From NCBI RefSeq assembly GCF_900215315.1, contig NZ_OBEB01000001.1:434001-498000 (forward strand): 64,000 nt of DNA, given 5' to 3'. Below the pieces are notes generated by a model. It was not told the origin of the DNA, made no database searches, and saw nothing but the letters and a program-made list of their open reading frames with translations. The first letter of the stretch is position 1. Every line of letters starts with the position of its first letter. Source of the DNA: Arsukibacterium tuosuense (GTDB lineage: Bacteria > Pseudomonadota > Gammaproteobacteria > Enterobacterales > Alteromonadaceae). A program made the position numbers and the translations under genes. Of this stretch, positions 35,549 through 45,503 are shown piece after piece.

Positions 35549-36903
35549 GCTGACTCCTTTAATTTAAATAAGCTGACCCGGTTAAACCAGCTATAAGCAA
35601 TGGCTGCAGTAAAAACGTTGGCAACAACACAGCCGGCAAAGACTCCCAGCACACCAAAAAACTTACCGCCCGCCCAGGCCAGTGGTACATAAAAAACAAA
35701 CAAACGAATTAAACTAAGCCACAGGGCGTTAGCCGGCATATGCAGGGCATTAAAAGAAGAATTGGTCAGTATTGTAATGCCTTGCAAACCATAGGCTAAA
35801 GGTACTATCCACAAAAACCAACGGATATATCGGGCGACATCCGGATCTTCAGTAAACATCGCAGCGATTGGCCAGGCCAGAGCGGCCAACAGCAGATACA
35901 CAGCAAATTGCCAGCGAATAATAAAAAATGTGCTCAGCCGATACGCCTGTTGTACCCGCTGTAATTTATCGGCGCCGAAGTTCTGACTGACGAAGGGCGG
36001 CAACGTCATTGATAATGCCAGTACCACTAATGACGCCAGACTCTCCAGCCTGGCGCCAACGCCAAAAGCTGCGACAGCAGCAGCGCCGTAACTTGCCATA
36101 ATGGCGGTTAAAATCGCCATCGCCAACGGCGTTAACATATTAGCACCGGCAGCAGGCATACCAATTCGCAGAATTTTACGATAAATGGGTAGCGCAATGG
36201 TAAAGGGTTGCCAAACCGCAATAAGCAAGCCACGTTTAAACAACAACCAGATTATCAGGCCACAGCCAAGCGCCCATGACAGCACCGACGCCAGAGCAGC
36301 CCCTTGCATGCCCATTGCCGGTATCGGACCGATGCCAAAAATGAATACCGGGTCTAAAATAGCGTTAACGACCCCGCCAGAGGCCATAATCAAACTGGGG
36401 GTTTTGGTATCACCGGATGCCCTGAGCACAGCATTCCCCACCATCGGCATTACCAGCAGCACGGCGCCGGCAAACCAGATCAGCATATAGTCATGAATAT
36501 AGCCAAGTGTCGCCCCACCGGCCCCCAGCAACCGGAACATCGGGTTGATCAGCGCCATGCCGAGCAGGCTCAGTGCAAGCACCAAATAGGTTGCCAGCCA
36601 TAAAGCAGCAAGCGAATCTGCCTGCGCTTCTTTATTGTGTCCGGCGCCGAGCGCCTTAGCAATAACAGCTGAAGTGCCGATACTAAGACCAATTGCCAGA
36701 CTTATTACCGTAAAGGAAACCGGAAAAGTAAAGCTGATAGCAGCAAGGGGTGTGGTGCCCAGCATACTGATAAAAAAGGTGTCGACCAGATTGAAGGTCA
36801 TTAAGGTAAGCATACCGGCCAGAACCGGTACTGTCATACTGCGCAAGGTAAGACCAATATTGCCCTGTAAAATTTGGTTGGCTGGCGGCGCCTGGTTACT
36901 CAT
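35545..36903 (-). CDS. MATE-family multidrug efflux transporter
   Basis: Inner-membrane cation-coupled exporter of 452 aa with about twelve membrane helices in two halves. Typical phrases are [27 protein letters not shown] near the N-terminus, [32 protein letters not shown] in the middle and [14 protein letters not shown]-like [19 protein letters not shown] at the start of the second half. Its last four bases overlap the start of uvrB. Substrate unknown. Confidence 0.92.
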   Translation of the reverse strand: MSNQAPPANQILQGNIGLTLRSMTVPVLAGMLTLMTFNLVDTFFISMLGTTPLAAISFTFPVSFTVISLAIGLSIGTSAVIAKALGAGHNKEAQADSLAALWLATYLVLALSLLGMALINPMFRLLGAGGATLGYIHDYMLIWFAGAVLLVMPMVGNAVLRASGDTKTPSLIMASGGVVNAILDPVFIFGIGPIPAMGMQGAALASVLSWALGCGLIIWLLFKRGLLIAVWQPFTIALPIYRKILRIGMPAAGANMLTPLAMAILTAIMASYGAAAVAAFGVGARLESLASLVVLALSMTLPPFVSQNFGADKLQRVQQAYRLSTFFIIRWQFAVYLLLAALAWPIAAMFTEDPDVARYIRWFLWIVPLAYGLQGITILTNSSFNALHMPANALWLSLIRLFVFYVPLAWAGGKFFGVLGVFAGCVVANVFTAAIAYSWFNRVSLFKLKESA

Positions 36904-37420
36904 ACATCCGGCCTGCTGAAGAATAAGCCGCTATTGTAGTGAAAAGCGCTGATCCATACCATGGTAAAGCCTTAAAAAGCGTAGCATTAGTAAAAACCTC
37001 TGCGGATAAACGGGCTAGTACGACAAATAGTTCACAATTCGGCCCCTGCTTATTTTATGCCACTTTGGATTACTTTAAGGGAAATGAATTCTTGCCACGA
37101 TTTTATTAAGCGATTGTTTTTATTGGATAATATTTTTTTCACTTTGCTGCTTGACCACCTTGAAAGGCAGAGAACACAAGGCTTAGCCACCCAAAATACA
37201 GAGTAACACACAGACTTATCCACAACTTCTGTGGGTAACTTTTACGAAGCCTGCAACCACCTGCTCTGACGGCAATTGCGGAACGGGAGTTTTATTTTTT
37301 TCTGTTAAATATCCGGGTAAATAAATGTGTTGTCAGGACACTGCTCTGCCCCAAAAATCCATTATTTGCTTAAACAATATGCAAGTAAACCGGGCAGAGA
37401 CAAATCTCAGCAGCAAAGTG
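36904..37420. other. 517-bp intergenic region upstream of the tRNA operon
   Basis: No protein-coding frame of note. The centre (about 37090-37150) is AT-rich with T runs. A perfect DnaA box, TTATCCACA, lies at 37216-37224 and is followed after five bases by TGTGGGTAA at 37230-37238, making an inverted pair with eight of nine positions complementary. It may be a DnaA-binding site or simply a small hairpin. Confidence 0.5.
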
Positions 37421-37449
37421 TTGACAGTGTCCATAGCTGGCATTAGTAT
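37421..37449 (+). promoter_or_regulatory. promoter of the tRNA-Asn operon
   Basis: A consensus -35 box TTGACA (37421-37426) and a -10 box TAGTAT (37444-37449) are separated by exactly 17 bp. The sequence after the -10 box is GC-rich (TGCGCCCCG), the type of discriminator that makes stable-RNA promoters sensitive to ppGpp. Confidence 0.8.
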
Positions 37450-37469
37450 TGCGCCCCGTTGAATGCTGT

Positions 37470-37546
37470 TCCCCAATAGCTCAGCTGGTTAGAGCGGCGG
37501 ACTGTTAATCCGTAGGTCGTTGGTTCGAGTCCAACTTGGGGAGCCA
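37470..37546 (+). tRNA. tRNA-Asn(GTT), copy 1
   Basis: Full cloverleaf of 77 nt including an encoded CCA end. The acceptor stem pairs TCCCCAA with TTGGGGA, the D-arm is GCTCAGCTGGTTAGAGC, the anticodon loop is TGTTAAT with anticodon GTT, and the T-arm holds GGTTCGAGTCC. First of three identical copies. Confidence 0.97.
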
Positions 37547-37571
37547 ACAGCAGCAACAATTGTTCCAGATT

Positions 37572-37648
37572 TCCCCAATAGCTCAGCTGGTTAGAGCGGC
37601 GGACTGTTAATCCGTAGGTCGTTGGTTCGAGTCCAACTTGGGGAGCCA
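37572..37648 (+). tRNA. tRNA-Asn(GTT), copy 2
   Basis: Identical in sequence to copy 1, CCA encoded. The 25-bp spacer before it and the spacer after it both end in TGTTCCAGATT, showing that gene and spacer were duplicated together. Confidence 0.97.
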
Positions 37649-37673
37649 ACCGCATCAAATAGTGTTCCAGATT

Positions 37674-37750
37674 TCCCCAATAGCTCAGCTGGTTAGAGCG
37701 GCGGACTGTTAATCCGTAGGTCGTTGGTTCGAGTCCAACTTGGGGAGCCA
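37674..37750 (+). tRNA. tRNA-Asn(GTT), copy 3
   Basis: Identical to copies 1 and 2, CCA encoded, last of the operon. No obvious GC-rich terminator follows before the next gene at 37900, so transcription may continue or end at a weak site. Confidence 0.97.
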
Positions 37751-37899
37751 TTTATAGCTTCTCAGCTGTTTTTCCTGCTATCTGTCGTTATTTATTCCTT
37801 TCTAGGTATTTTTTTGATTTAATTAGCTTTCTATTCTTTTTAGCTAAACTATATTAAGCGTTAGACAAGGAAGCAACTTATGTTTGGTGGTCAGGGCTT

Positions 37900-39825
37900 A
37901 TGAAGATATTTAAAACCTTATTAATGGCGCAGTTGCTTACTGCGATAATACTGGCAGCGCTTACCGTGTCAGCGCTGGTAATATATAGCCAACAACTGGT
38001 AGAAAATCGCGAACGGAATGCGCGTAATACCATAGAACAAATTTTATCTCATCATCTGTCAGGTGATGCCAAAGTACTTAGCAGGCAGTTAGACCGCAGT
38101 TTTGAGTTGCAAAGCCTGCGGATAAGCCAGCTTGATGGCACGGTTTTGCACGAGCAGAATAGTGCCCGCACCTCTACCACAGCAGCAATGTGGGCATTAC
38201 AAACTGCAGGCAGCCAGTTCAGACCCGTGTTACTGCGAAGTGAAGAGCATGGGATCCAGCTGAGCTATCAGCTGAACCATCAGCCTATGCTGGCACCGTT
38301 ACAGCAACTGGGTTTCATATTATTATTAGCGCCTTTTATCATTGGCTGGCTTACTGTAATTATTGCCAAAAGCAGCATTAATCGCAGTTACCGTAAAACG
38401 TCGCGTGCCGTTAACCAACTGATTGATGGTTTTATTCAGGACCCGCAAAAAGCGGAACCAAACTGGAATAACATACCGCCTGAATTTTCAGACATCAATG
38501 TCGCCTTGCAGAAGCTGGCTAACTACAGCAAAAAGCAGTATAGCGAAATGACTACAGCTGCTTATCAGATAGCAGAAGAAGCGTATAAAGATCCGGTAAC
38601 CGAGTTACCTAATCGCAATCGTTTTGTGCAGTACTATGAAGATCATTGTAAAGTATCGAAAGACACCGATTTTGGGGTGTTTGCAATTACCCGCTGTACC
38701 GAGCTGCAGAGCCTGAACCAGACTCGCGGTTATCAGGAAGGCGATCAATATATAAAAGATGTTTCCAACATTGTACGCAAAGTTGCTGACGCTTATAAAG
38801 ATGCCAGAATATTCCGCTTAAATAGTTCTGATTTTGGCATTTTACTACCCAGAATAACCCCAAAAGAAGCAGAGAATTTTGCGCTGCAATTGCAAAGCCG
38901 CTTTAACGAATACCAGAAAAATGCTGAACTCGACTCCATTGCTTATACCGGCCTGGTAACATACGAAAGTGGCAAGGCGCTGGGTGAGTTACTGGCGGTA
39001 GCCGATACGTCAATAAGTCTGGCCCAAACCAAGCAAACTAACGCCTGGCACCTGCAAAAAGACTCTGCCGGCCTTGAAATGGCAAGCAGCGGTTATGGCA
39101 ACCAAAACTGGCGTAATGTCATTGAAGACGTGCTGAATAACAACCGGATTACCTTGCTAACCCAGTTAATTCAACCGTCAAACCGCTCAGCTAAAGCCTA
39201 TTCAGAAATACTGGTTCGCTTTAAGACCCAGGAAAATCAGGTGCTGCCGACCGCATCATTTTTGGCTATGGCAGAAAAGCTGGATAAAATTATCGACGTT
39301 GACCGGCTGATTATAGAAACGGCCCTTACTACCATTAAAAACCGTAATTTACAGGATCAGTATTTTGGTCTTAACCTGTCTCCACGCTGCGTACATGACG
39401 ATCAGTTTGTGATCTGGCTGGAACGCCGCCTGTTAAAAGATGCCCATATTGCTGCAAAACTGATTTTCGAAGTATCAGAGTTTGGTTTACAGCAAAATCT
39501 TAAAACCAGTAAACGTTTTATTGATATGATCCATCGCGCAGGTGCCCGGATTACCGTTGAAAAGTTCGGCGTGGGCATCACATCGTTCAAATTTTTCCGC
39601 GACTTAAAGCCTGACTTTGTCAAAATGGATGGCAGCTACACCCGCCGGATAGACGAAGATAAGAACAACCAATACTTTATGCGTTTGATGATCGACCTGG
39701 CGCACCGGATAGGTGTAGGGGTATTTGCAGAAAGTGTTGAAACTCAGGAAGAGAAGCATATGCTGGAGTCGTTGTTTATTGATGGTAACCAGGGTTATTA
39801 CGTAGGCAAACCCACACCAATTTAA
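37900..39825 (+). CDS. csrD: CsrD/MshH-like protein with degenerate GGDEF and EAL domains
   Basis: Inner-membrane regulator of 641 aa, close to the length of E. coli CsrD. Two membrane helices (residues 7-29 and about 136-156) flank a periplasmic stretch, and a short linker leads to a GGDEF domain whose signature reads RLNSSDFGILL in place of GG[DE]EF, much like the HRxSDF of CsrD. The EAL domain reads YSEILVRF and the catalytic DDFG loop is EKFGVGITSF, so it should not cleave cyclic di-GMP. CsrD directs RNase E decay of CsrB and CsrC RNAs. The symbol rests on these degenerate motifs and the length; MshH is the Vibrio name. Confidence 0.75.
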   Translation: MKIFKTLLMAQLLTAIILAALTVSALVIYSQQLVENRERNARNTIEQILSHHLSGDAKVLSRQLDRSFELQSLRISQLDGTVLHEQNSARTSTTAAMWALQTAGSQFRPVLLRSEEHGIQLSYQLNHQPMLAPLQQLGFILLLAPFIIGWLTVIIAKSSINRSYRKTSRAVNQLIDGFIQDPQKAEPNWNNIPPEFSDINVALQKLANYSKKQYSEMTTAAYQIAEEAYKDPVTELPNRNRFVQYYEDHCKVSKDTDFGVFAITRCTELQSLNQTRGYQEGDQYIKDVSNIVRKVADAYKDARIFRLNSSDFGILLPRITPKEAENFALQLQSRFNEYQKNAELDSIAYTGLVTYESGKALGELLAVADTSISLAQTKQTNAWHLQKDSAGLEMASSGYGNQNWRNVIEDVLNNNRITLLTQLIQPSNRSAKAYSEILVRFKTQENQVLPTASFLAMAEKLDKIIDVDRLIIETALTTIKNRNLQDQYFGLNLSPRCVHDDQFVIWLERRLLKDAHIAAKLIFEVSEFGLQQNLKTSKRFIDMIHRAGARITVEKFGVGITSFKFFRDLKPDFVKMDGSYTRRIDEDKNNQYFMRLMIDLAHRIGVGVFAESVETQEEKHMLESLFIDGNQGYYVGKPTPI

Positions 39826-39839
39826 GCATGATGGATAGC

Positions 39840-39878
39840 TGGCAGTTAATCAGGTAGCCACCCGCTGGTTAACTGCCA
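39840..39878 (+). terminator. inverted repeat after csrD-like gene
   Basis: TGGCAGTTAA and TTAACTGCCA form a perfect ten-base stem with a 19-base loop, 14 bases after the stop codon. No T tract follows, so it is a weak or factor-dependent terminator at best. Confidence 0.4.
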
Positions 39879-40002
39879 TGAAAACCTGACAATGCAAGGG
39901 CCTGGCGTAATAACCCTACAGTTTGTTTGGTTGTAACCACCCCGACATCATTGCATAATACCCGCCTGTTAATTGTCTGAGCGCAACTACCTAAGCCCAA
40001 CT

Positions 40003-40584
40003 ATGACCGAATTCCTGCTTTTACTAATCAGTACAGTGTTAGTTAACAACTTTGTGTTGGTTAAGTTTCTGGGTCTGTGTCCATTTATGGGCGTATCGTC
40101 AAAACTGGAAACGGCTATCGGTATGGCGCTGGCTACCACCTTTGTGCTGACGCTTGCCTCTATTTGCAGCTATCTGGTCGATACATTTTTGCTGGCTCCC
40201 TTTGAACTGCTATATCTGCGAACCCTGAGCTTTATTCTGGTTATTGCCGTGGTGGTACAGTTTACTGAAATGGTGGTCCATAAGACCAGCCCTACCCTAT
40301 ACCGGCTATTGGGTATTTTTTTACCCCTGATCACAACCAACTGTGCCGTACTGGGCGTAGCCTTGTTAAACGTTAACGAGCGACACAACTTTATAAATTC
40401 TGTGGTTTATGGTTTTGGTGCCGCGGTTGGTTTTTCGCTGGTGTTAATATTGTTTGCTGCCATACGTGAGCGGTTAGCAGCAGCTGATGTGCCGGTACCC
40501 TTCCGGGGGGCGGCTATTGCTATGATCACCGCCGGCCTGATGTCGCTGGCATTTATGGGATTTACCGGTTTGGTGAAAGTCTGA
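40003..40584 (+). CDS. rsxA: electron transport complex subunit RsxA (RnfA)
   Basis: Inner-membrane protein of 193 aa with six helices, first subunit of the Rsx/Rnf complex that couples NADH-ferredoxin electron transfer to ion movement; in E. coli it keeps SoxR reduced. The start [20 protein letters not shown] matches the family's N-terminus, so the ATG at 40003 is used rather than a TTG ten codons upstream. [23 protein letters not shown] and [17 protein letters not shown] are the conserved halves related to RsxE. One base of the stop codon overlaps rsxB. Confidence 0.96.
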   Translation: MTEFLLLLISTVLVNNFVLVKFLGLCPFMGVSSKLETAIGMALATTFVLTLASICSYLVDTFLLAPFELLYLRTLSFILVIAVVVQFTEMVVHKTSPTLYRLLGIFLPLITTNCAVLGVALLNVNERHNFINSVVYGFGAAVGFSLVLILFAAIRERLAAADVPVPFRGAAIAMITAGLMSLAFMGFTGLVKV

Positions 40585-41135
40585 TGAGTTTACTGACAGC
40601 ACTGCTAATCCTGGGAGGGCTGGCACTGGTCTTTGGTGGCTTACTCGGTTTTGCTGCCGTTCGGTTTAAAGTGCAGAGCGACCCGTTGGTGGAACAAATA
40701 GATGATATTTTGCCGCAAACCCAGTGTGGTCAGTGCGGCTACCCGGGATGCCGGCCTTACGCCGAGGCCATTGCCAACGGTGATGATATAAATAAATGCC
40801 CACCGGGTGGTGATAGTACTATCCGTAAACTGGCTGATCTAATGGGGGTGGAAGCCAAACCATTAAATGCAGCGCAGACTGTGGCAATAAAGCGGGTAGC
40901 TTACATTCGGGAAGACGAGTGCATTGGCTGCACTAAATGTATTCAGGCCTGTCCGGTAGATGCGATAGTCGGCGCCTCAAAATTGATGCATACCGTGATA
41001 GTGGATGAATGTACCGGTTGTGATTTATGTGTTGAACCCTGCCCGGTTGACTGTATTGACATGTTGCCGGTCAGCCCAACTCCGGAGCGTTGGAAGTGGG
41101 ATCTTAAGGCTATTCCGATAACCCAGGTGGAGTAA
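40584..41135 (+). CDS. rsxB: electron transport complex subunit RsxB (RnfB)
   Basis: Iron-sulfur protein of 183 aa. After one N-terminal membrane helix it has the CQCGYPGC-type cluster motif ([18 protein letters not shown]) and two 4Fe-4S ferredoxin motifs ([16 protein letters not shown] and [16 protein letters not shown]). It passes electrons within the membrane complex. Second gene of the operon. Confidence 0.96.
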   Translation: MSLLTALLILGGLALVFGGLLGFAAVRFKVQSDPLVEQIDDILPQTQCGQCGYPGCRPYAEAIANGDDINKCPPGGDSTIRKLADLMGVEAKPLNAAQTVAIKRVAYIREDECIGCTKCIQACPVDAIVGASKLMHTVIVDECTGCDLCVEPCPVDCIDMLPVSPTPERWKWDLKAIPITQVE

Positions 41136-41138
41136 CAG

Positions 41139-43094
41139 GTGCCGAGTTTATTTCAGCAAATTCAGGCCGGAAAATTATGGGACTTTCACGGCGGGGTGCA
41201 CCCGCCAACCCGTAAAGCTCAGACCGCGCAAAAGCCGATAGGTATGCTGCCACTACCTGATCGCTTATATATTCCTTTGCGCCAACATATCGGTGTGGCC
41301 GGCCATATTCTGGTCAGTAGCGGTCAGCACGTATTAAAAGGCCAGCCATTAACCAGTGCTGATAATTCCATGGCCGTACCGGTGCATGCCCCAACCTCGG
41401 GCACTATTCTGGCCATTGGTGAGCATACCAGTGCTCACCCGTCAGCACTGCCAGAAGCCACCATAACCCTGGTGCCGGATGGTCTTGATGAATGGCGCAC
41501 CCGCTATCCACTTAACCTTGCCACCAGCGATAAGCTGAGTTTACTGGAGCGGATCCAGGAAAGCGGCATTGCCGGTATGGGTGGCGCCGGCTTTCCCGCC
41601 CATTTAAAAGCAGGCTTAACCCAACCCGTTGATTATCTTATTATCAATGCAGTGGAGTGCGAACCTTATATCAGTGCAGATGACGCGTTAATCCAGGAAG
41701 GCGCCATTACCATTGTCAAAGGTATTGATATTCTGTGCAAATTACTGAACCCCAAAGCTGTGTTAATCGGTATTGAAGATGACAAACCGATCGCAAGTGC
41801 GGCCTTAAAAGCGGCCTGCAGTCAGCGCGAACATTACTACGTACGCGATTTACCAACGAAGTATCCGTCTGGTGGTGAAAAGCAACTTATCCAGCTGCTG
41901 ACTAATAAAGAAGTGCCCGCCGGACGCCGGCCAATAGATATTGGTATTGTTATGCTGAACGTCGGCACGGCCTTTGCCATTGCTCAGGCCGTGCTGGACG
42001 ATCATCCGCTGCTGTCACGGATTGTTACAGTAACGGGTGAGACACTAAGTCAGCCGCAGAACGTGTCGGCGTTAATTGGTACGCCGGTCAGCGATCTGCT
42101 GACGTTCTGCGGTTACCAGCAACAAACTGACAATAAAATTATTATGGGCGGACCGATGATGGGCTTTACCCTACCCGACCTGTCAGTACCCATTACAAAA
42201 ACGACCAACTGCATTCTGGCCCCCAGTCTGCATGAATTACCGCAATCGGGTAAAGAAACTGACTGTATTCGTTGCAGCGCCTGTGCTGATGCCTGTCCGG
42301 CCAGCTTGTTACCACAGCAATTGCTGTGGTACAGCAAAGCCAAAGACCCGGCTAAACTGGATGAATATAACTTATTTGATTGTATTGAATGCGGCGCCTG
42401 TGCCTATGTTTGCCCTAGCGAAATTCCGTTGGTGCAATATTACCGGGTAGCTAAAGCTGAAATCAGGGAGCAACAACGCGAAGCAGTCAAAGCAGAACAA
42501 GCCAAAGCCCGCTTTGAAGCGCGCAACGCCCGGCTGGAACGGGAAAAGCAGGAGCGTATGGCTCGGAACAAGCAACTTGCTCAGGCGCGCGAACAGGCGC
42601 AGCAAAGTGGCAGTAGCAGTAACGCTGTCGCCGCCGCATTAGCCCGGATTAAAGCTAAACAAGCTGAACAAACTGTAGCACCTGCCGACCGCGAACAACT
42701 GCTGGCTGAACGTGAAGCTAAAAAGCAACAGGCTCGTGAGTATCAGGCAGCTAAGGCGGCAGACAAGCAGCAAGCAGACGCCGTGCCTGAGCCACCTCAA
42801 GCCGATGCCGCTGCCAGCAGCGAAGCCACAACTGGCAACGAGCCGTCAGCTGTTGAGCCAGCAAGTGCAAAAAGTGCGGCAGTTGCCGCCGCCATTGCCA
42901 GAGCTAAAGCTAAAAAAGCAGCGCAGGCAGAGGCTGATAAGCAGGAAAAAATGGTTGAGGCTGAACAAACCAAACAACCGGAAGCAATAGAGCAGACGAC
43001 GCCGCAGGCTGCCACCGATCCCCGTAAAGCCGCGATTGCCGCCGCTATTGCCCGGGCTAAAGCTAAAAAACAAGCAGACAGCGAGAAATCATGA
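41139..43094 (+). CDS. rsxC: electron transport complex subunit RsxC (RnfC)
   Basis: Peripheral NADH-oxidising subunit of 651 aa, with FMN and two 4Fe-4S clusters. The nucleotide-binding loop is GIAGMGGAGFPAHLK; the clusters are CIRCSACADACPASLL and CIECGACAYVCPSEIP. The C-terminal 200 residues are an Ala, Lys and Gln-rich tail in which AAAIARAKAKK-like units occur three times; such tails vary in length among species. Translation starts at GTG three bases after rsxB, with GGTGGAG upstream. The end overlaps rsxD by four bases. Confidence 0.95.
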   Translation: MPSLFQQIQAGKLWDFHGGVHPPTRKAQTAQKPIGMLPLPDRLYIPLRQHIGVAGHILVSSGQHVLKGQPLTSADNSMAVPVHAPTSGTILAIGEHTSAHPSALPEATITLVPDGLDEWRTRYPLNLATSDKLSLLERIQESGIAGMGGAGFPAHLKAGLTQPVDYLIINAVECEPYISADDALIQEGAITIVKGIDILCKLLNPKAVLIGIEDDKPIASAALKAACSQREHYYVRDLPTKYPSGGEKQLIQLLTNKEVPAGRRPIDIGIVMLNVGTAFAIAQAVLDDHPLLSRIVTVTGETLSQPQNVSALIGTPVSDLLTFCGYQQQTDNKIIMGGPMMGFTLPDLSVPITKTTNCILAPSLHELPQSGKETDCIRCSACADACPASLLPQQLLWYSKAKDPAKLDEYNLFDCIECGACAYVCPSEIPLVQYYRVAKAEIREQQREAVKAEQAKARFEARNARLEREKQERMARNKQLAQAREQAQQSGSSSNAVAAALARIKAKQAEQTVAPADREQLLAEREAKKQQAREYQAAKAADKQQADAVPEPPQADAAASSEATTGNEPSAVEPASAKSAAVAAAIARAKAKKAAQAEADKQEKMVEAEQTKQPEAIEQTTPQAATDPRKAAIAAAIARAKAKKQADSEKS

Positions 43095-44158
43095 GTTTTA
43101 GAATTGCCAGCTCGCCACACAACAGAATAAGCCGCAGTACCGCTGAGATAATGCTGCTGGTAGTCGTTGCCTGTATCCCGGGGATCATCGTCCAGGCGCT
43201 GCTTTTTGGTTATGGTGTGCTAATCCAGTTAGTACTGGCTATCAGCACTGCCTGGCTGGCTGAAGCACTGGTCATGCGGTTACGGGCCAAGCCGGTATTG
43301 CCTCGTCTTAAAGACCACAGCGCAATGCTGACTGGAGTACTCCTTGCCATTGCTATTCCCCCCTATGCCCCCTGGTGGCTGATTGTAGTCGGGACGTTTT
43401 TTGCCATTGTCATGGTCAAACAGCTGTACGGCGGCCTGGGTAATAACCTGTTTAACCCGGCGATGGCAGCCTATGTGATGTTACTTATTTCCTTTCCGTT
43501 GCAAATGACCCAGTGGCTGCCCAGCGTAAGTCTGCAACCTGAATCACTAAGTTTACTGGATGCGGTCTGTGCGGTTTTCACTCAGTACAGTTGCAGCGGT
43601 TTCAGTATCAGTCAGTTGCAAAGCGGCATTGATGGCGTATCGATGGCAACGCCGCTGGACACCTTGCGCACTGATCTGGCAGCTGGTTTAACGTTAACTG
43701 AAAGTATGCAGCAACCGGTGTTTTATGGTATTGCCGGTGCCGGCTGGCTCTGGGTAAACCTGGCCTATCTTGCCGGTGGTTTAATGCTGATTAAATTACG
43801 GGTTATTGGCTGGCGAATTCCGGCCGCGGTACTGGGCAGCTTATTTATGATAAGCCTGTTAAGCTGGCTGGCGGCAGCGGACAGCAATCCAAGCCCGATG
43901 TTTCAGCTGTTCTCCGGGGCAACCATGCTGGCAGCCTTTTTTATTGCGACTGATCCGGTGTCGGCTTCAACCACCAATTACGGTCGGTTAGTTTATGGGG
44001 CGCTGATTGGTCTGATGATTTTTATTATTCGCAAATACGGCGGTTATCCTGATGGCGTGGCGTTTGCCATCTTACTGGCTAATATGACGGTACCTTTAAT
44101 AGATTATTACACCCGCCCGCGCACTTATGGTCATAAAGCCAAAGGAGCAGGTAAATGA
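43091..44158 (+). CDS. rsxD: electron transport complex subunit RsxD (RnfD)
   Basis: Inner-membrane protein of 355 aa with about ten helices, related to NqrB, which carries a covalently bound flavin. GGLGNNLFNPAMAAYVMLLISFP and the flavin-attachment region VSMATPLDTLRTD are present, as is the late FIATDPVSASTTNYGRLVYG. It overlaps both neighbours by four bases, so the operon is tightly coupled. Confidence 0.95.
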   Translation: MSFRIASSPHNRISRSTAEIMLLVVVACIPGIIVQALLFGYGVLIQLVLAISTAWLAEALVMRLRAKPVLPRLKDHSAMLTGVLLAIAIPPYAPWWLIVVGTFFAIVMVKQLYGGLGNNLFNPAMAAYVMLLISFPLQMTQWLPSVSLQPESLSLLDAVCAVFTQYSCSGFSISQLQSGIDGVSMATPLDTLRTDLAAGLTLTESMQQPVFYGIAGAGWLWVNLAYLAGGLMLIKLRVIGWRIPAAVLGSLFMISLLSWLAAADSNPSPMFQLFSGATMLAAFFIATDPVSASTTNYGRLVYGALIGLMIFIIRKYGGYPDGVAFAILLANMTVPLIDYYTRPRTYGHKAKGAGK

Positions 44159-44787
44159 TATTACCCATATCAAAAAATGCGATGTTGCTTGCGGCAGTAG
44201 CACTGGTCTGTGTGGCGATTCTTGGCTTTATCAACCAACTAACCCAACCGAAAATTGCTGAGCAAAAACTGGCTAATAAATTAGCCATTCTGAACGATGT
44301 ATTACCACAAAATAGCGCAACTGAGAGCTTGCTGGCCGACTGCATTCTGGTTACCAGTGAGCAATTGCTGGGTCGCCCTACTCCGCAAGCGATTTACCGC
44401 TTACGCGACGGTGACAAAATCAGTGCCTTCGTGGTTGAAACCACCGCACCCGATGGCTACAGCGGCAATATTGATTTAATGGTTGCCGTCACACCAGCTG
44501 GCACTGTGCTGGGCAGCCGGGTACTTAACCATCAGGAAACGCCTGGCCTGGGTGATAAAATTGAGCGCCGGCGCTCAGCCTGGATTGACAGTTTCCAGGC
44601 GAAGCAGGTCAGCCCGGATAATCAGGCAGCCTGGGCAGTAAGAAAAGATGGTGGTCAGTTTGATCAGTTCACCGGCGCCACTATTACGCCGCGGGCTGTG
44701 GTCACAGCTGTTTATAATGCCGGCTTACTTATTTTACAGCAACCCGGGCTTGCCAACCGGCCAGCTAATTGTGGAGCCAGCCAATGA
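44155..44787 (+). CDS. rsxG: electron transport complex subunit RsxG (RnfG)
   Basis: Membrane-anchored flavoprotein of 210 aa with one N-terminal helix and a periplasmic domain. The flavin-attachment motif is [12 protein letters not shown], where the second Thr binds [20 protein letters not shown] is another conserved block. Overlaps rsxD and rsxE by four bases each. Confidence 0.95.
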   Translation: MILPISKNAMLLAAVALVCVAILGFINQLTQPKIAEQKLANKLAILNDVLPQNSATESLLADCILVTSEQLLGRPTPQAIYRLRDGDKISAFVVETTAPDGYSGNIDLMVAVTPAGTVLGSRVLNHQETPGLGDKIERRRSAWIDSFQAKQVSPDNQAAWAVRKDGGQFDQFTGATITPRAVVTAVYNAGLLILQQPGLANRPANCGASQ

Positions 44788-45488
44788 GCGATAATGCAAA
44801 CAGCATTCGTGAGCTTGCAGTACAAGGCTTGTGGCGCAACAACCCCGGCCTGGTGCAGTTACTAGGCTTATGCCCGTTGCTGGCTGTTACCGGCACAATA
44901 ACCAATGCGCTGGGCCTGGGTATGGCGACCTTGCTGGTGCTACTTGGCTCTAACGTCGTGGTGTCATTGGTCAGAACCGTCGTGCCATCAGAAATTCGAA
45001 TTCCGGTGTTCGTGCTGATTATTGCCAGTTTTGTTACCGTGGTGCAGTTGCTGATGAACGCCTATACCTTTGGTCTGTATCAATCTCTCGGCATTTTTAT
45101 CCCGTTAATTGTGACTAACTGTGCCATTATTGGCCGCGCTGAGGCCTTTGCCTCAAAAAATGCCGTGTTGCCCTCTGCCATTGATGCGCTGATGATGGGC
45201 CTGGGGTTTATGCTGGTACTGGTGGCACTTGGCGCTATGCGGGAGATCCTCGGTCAGGGCACCCTGTTCGATGGCGCCGACTTGCTGCTGGGTGACTGGG
45301 CGGCAGTCTTGCGGATTGAGTTATTTGCGCTGGACACCCAGTTTTTATTAGCGATGTTACCACCTGGCGCTTTTATCGGTATGGGGCTGCTTATTGCTCT
45401 GAAAAACCTGATTGACGCCCGGTTGCAACAACGCCAAACCGAGGCAGCCGGTATTACCCGGGCCCGGGTCACCGGAACTGCTCAGTAG
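44784..45488 (+). CDS. rsxE: electron transport complex subunit RsxE (RnfE)
   Basis: Inner-membrane protein of 234 aa, paralogous to RsxA. It opens with [28 protein letters not shown] and contains [25 protein letters not shown]. The ATG at 44784 overlaps the rsxG stop by four bases (ATGA) and is preferred over a GTG-like start five codons earlier. Confidence 0.95.
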   Translation: MSDNANSIRELAVQGLWRNNPGLVQLLGLCPLLAVTGTITNALGLGMATLLVLLGSNVVVSLVRTVVPSEIRIPVFVLIIASFVTVVQLLMNAYTFGLYQSLGIFIPLIVTNCAIIGRAEAFASKNAVLPSAIDALMMGLGFMLVLVALGAMREILGQGTLFDGADLLLGDWAAVLRIELFALDTQFLLAMLPPGAFIGMGLLIALKNLIDARLQQRQTEAAGITRARVTGTAQ

Positions 45489-45503
45489 TGCGATATATGA
45501 TTA

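Noticed and set aside
37470-37750. Regularly spaced identical repeats that could suggest a CRISPR array
   Set aside because: The repeats are 77-nt tRNA-Asn genes with cloverleaf folding, encoded CCA ends and similar spacers.
37443-37751. Minus-strand ORF of 102 codons with a peptide repeated three times (APQVGLEPTTYGL type)
   Set aside because: It is the antisense of the three tRNA-Asn genes; this peptide is a well-known false call from tRNA arrays.
42797-43120. 107-codon Ala-rich minus-strand ORF in rsxC
   Set aside because: Antisense of the Ala/Lys-rich tail of RsxC.
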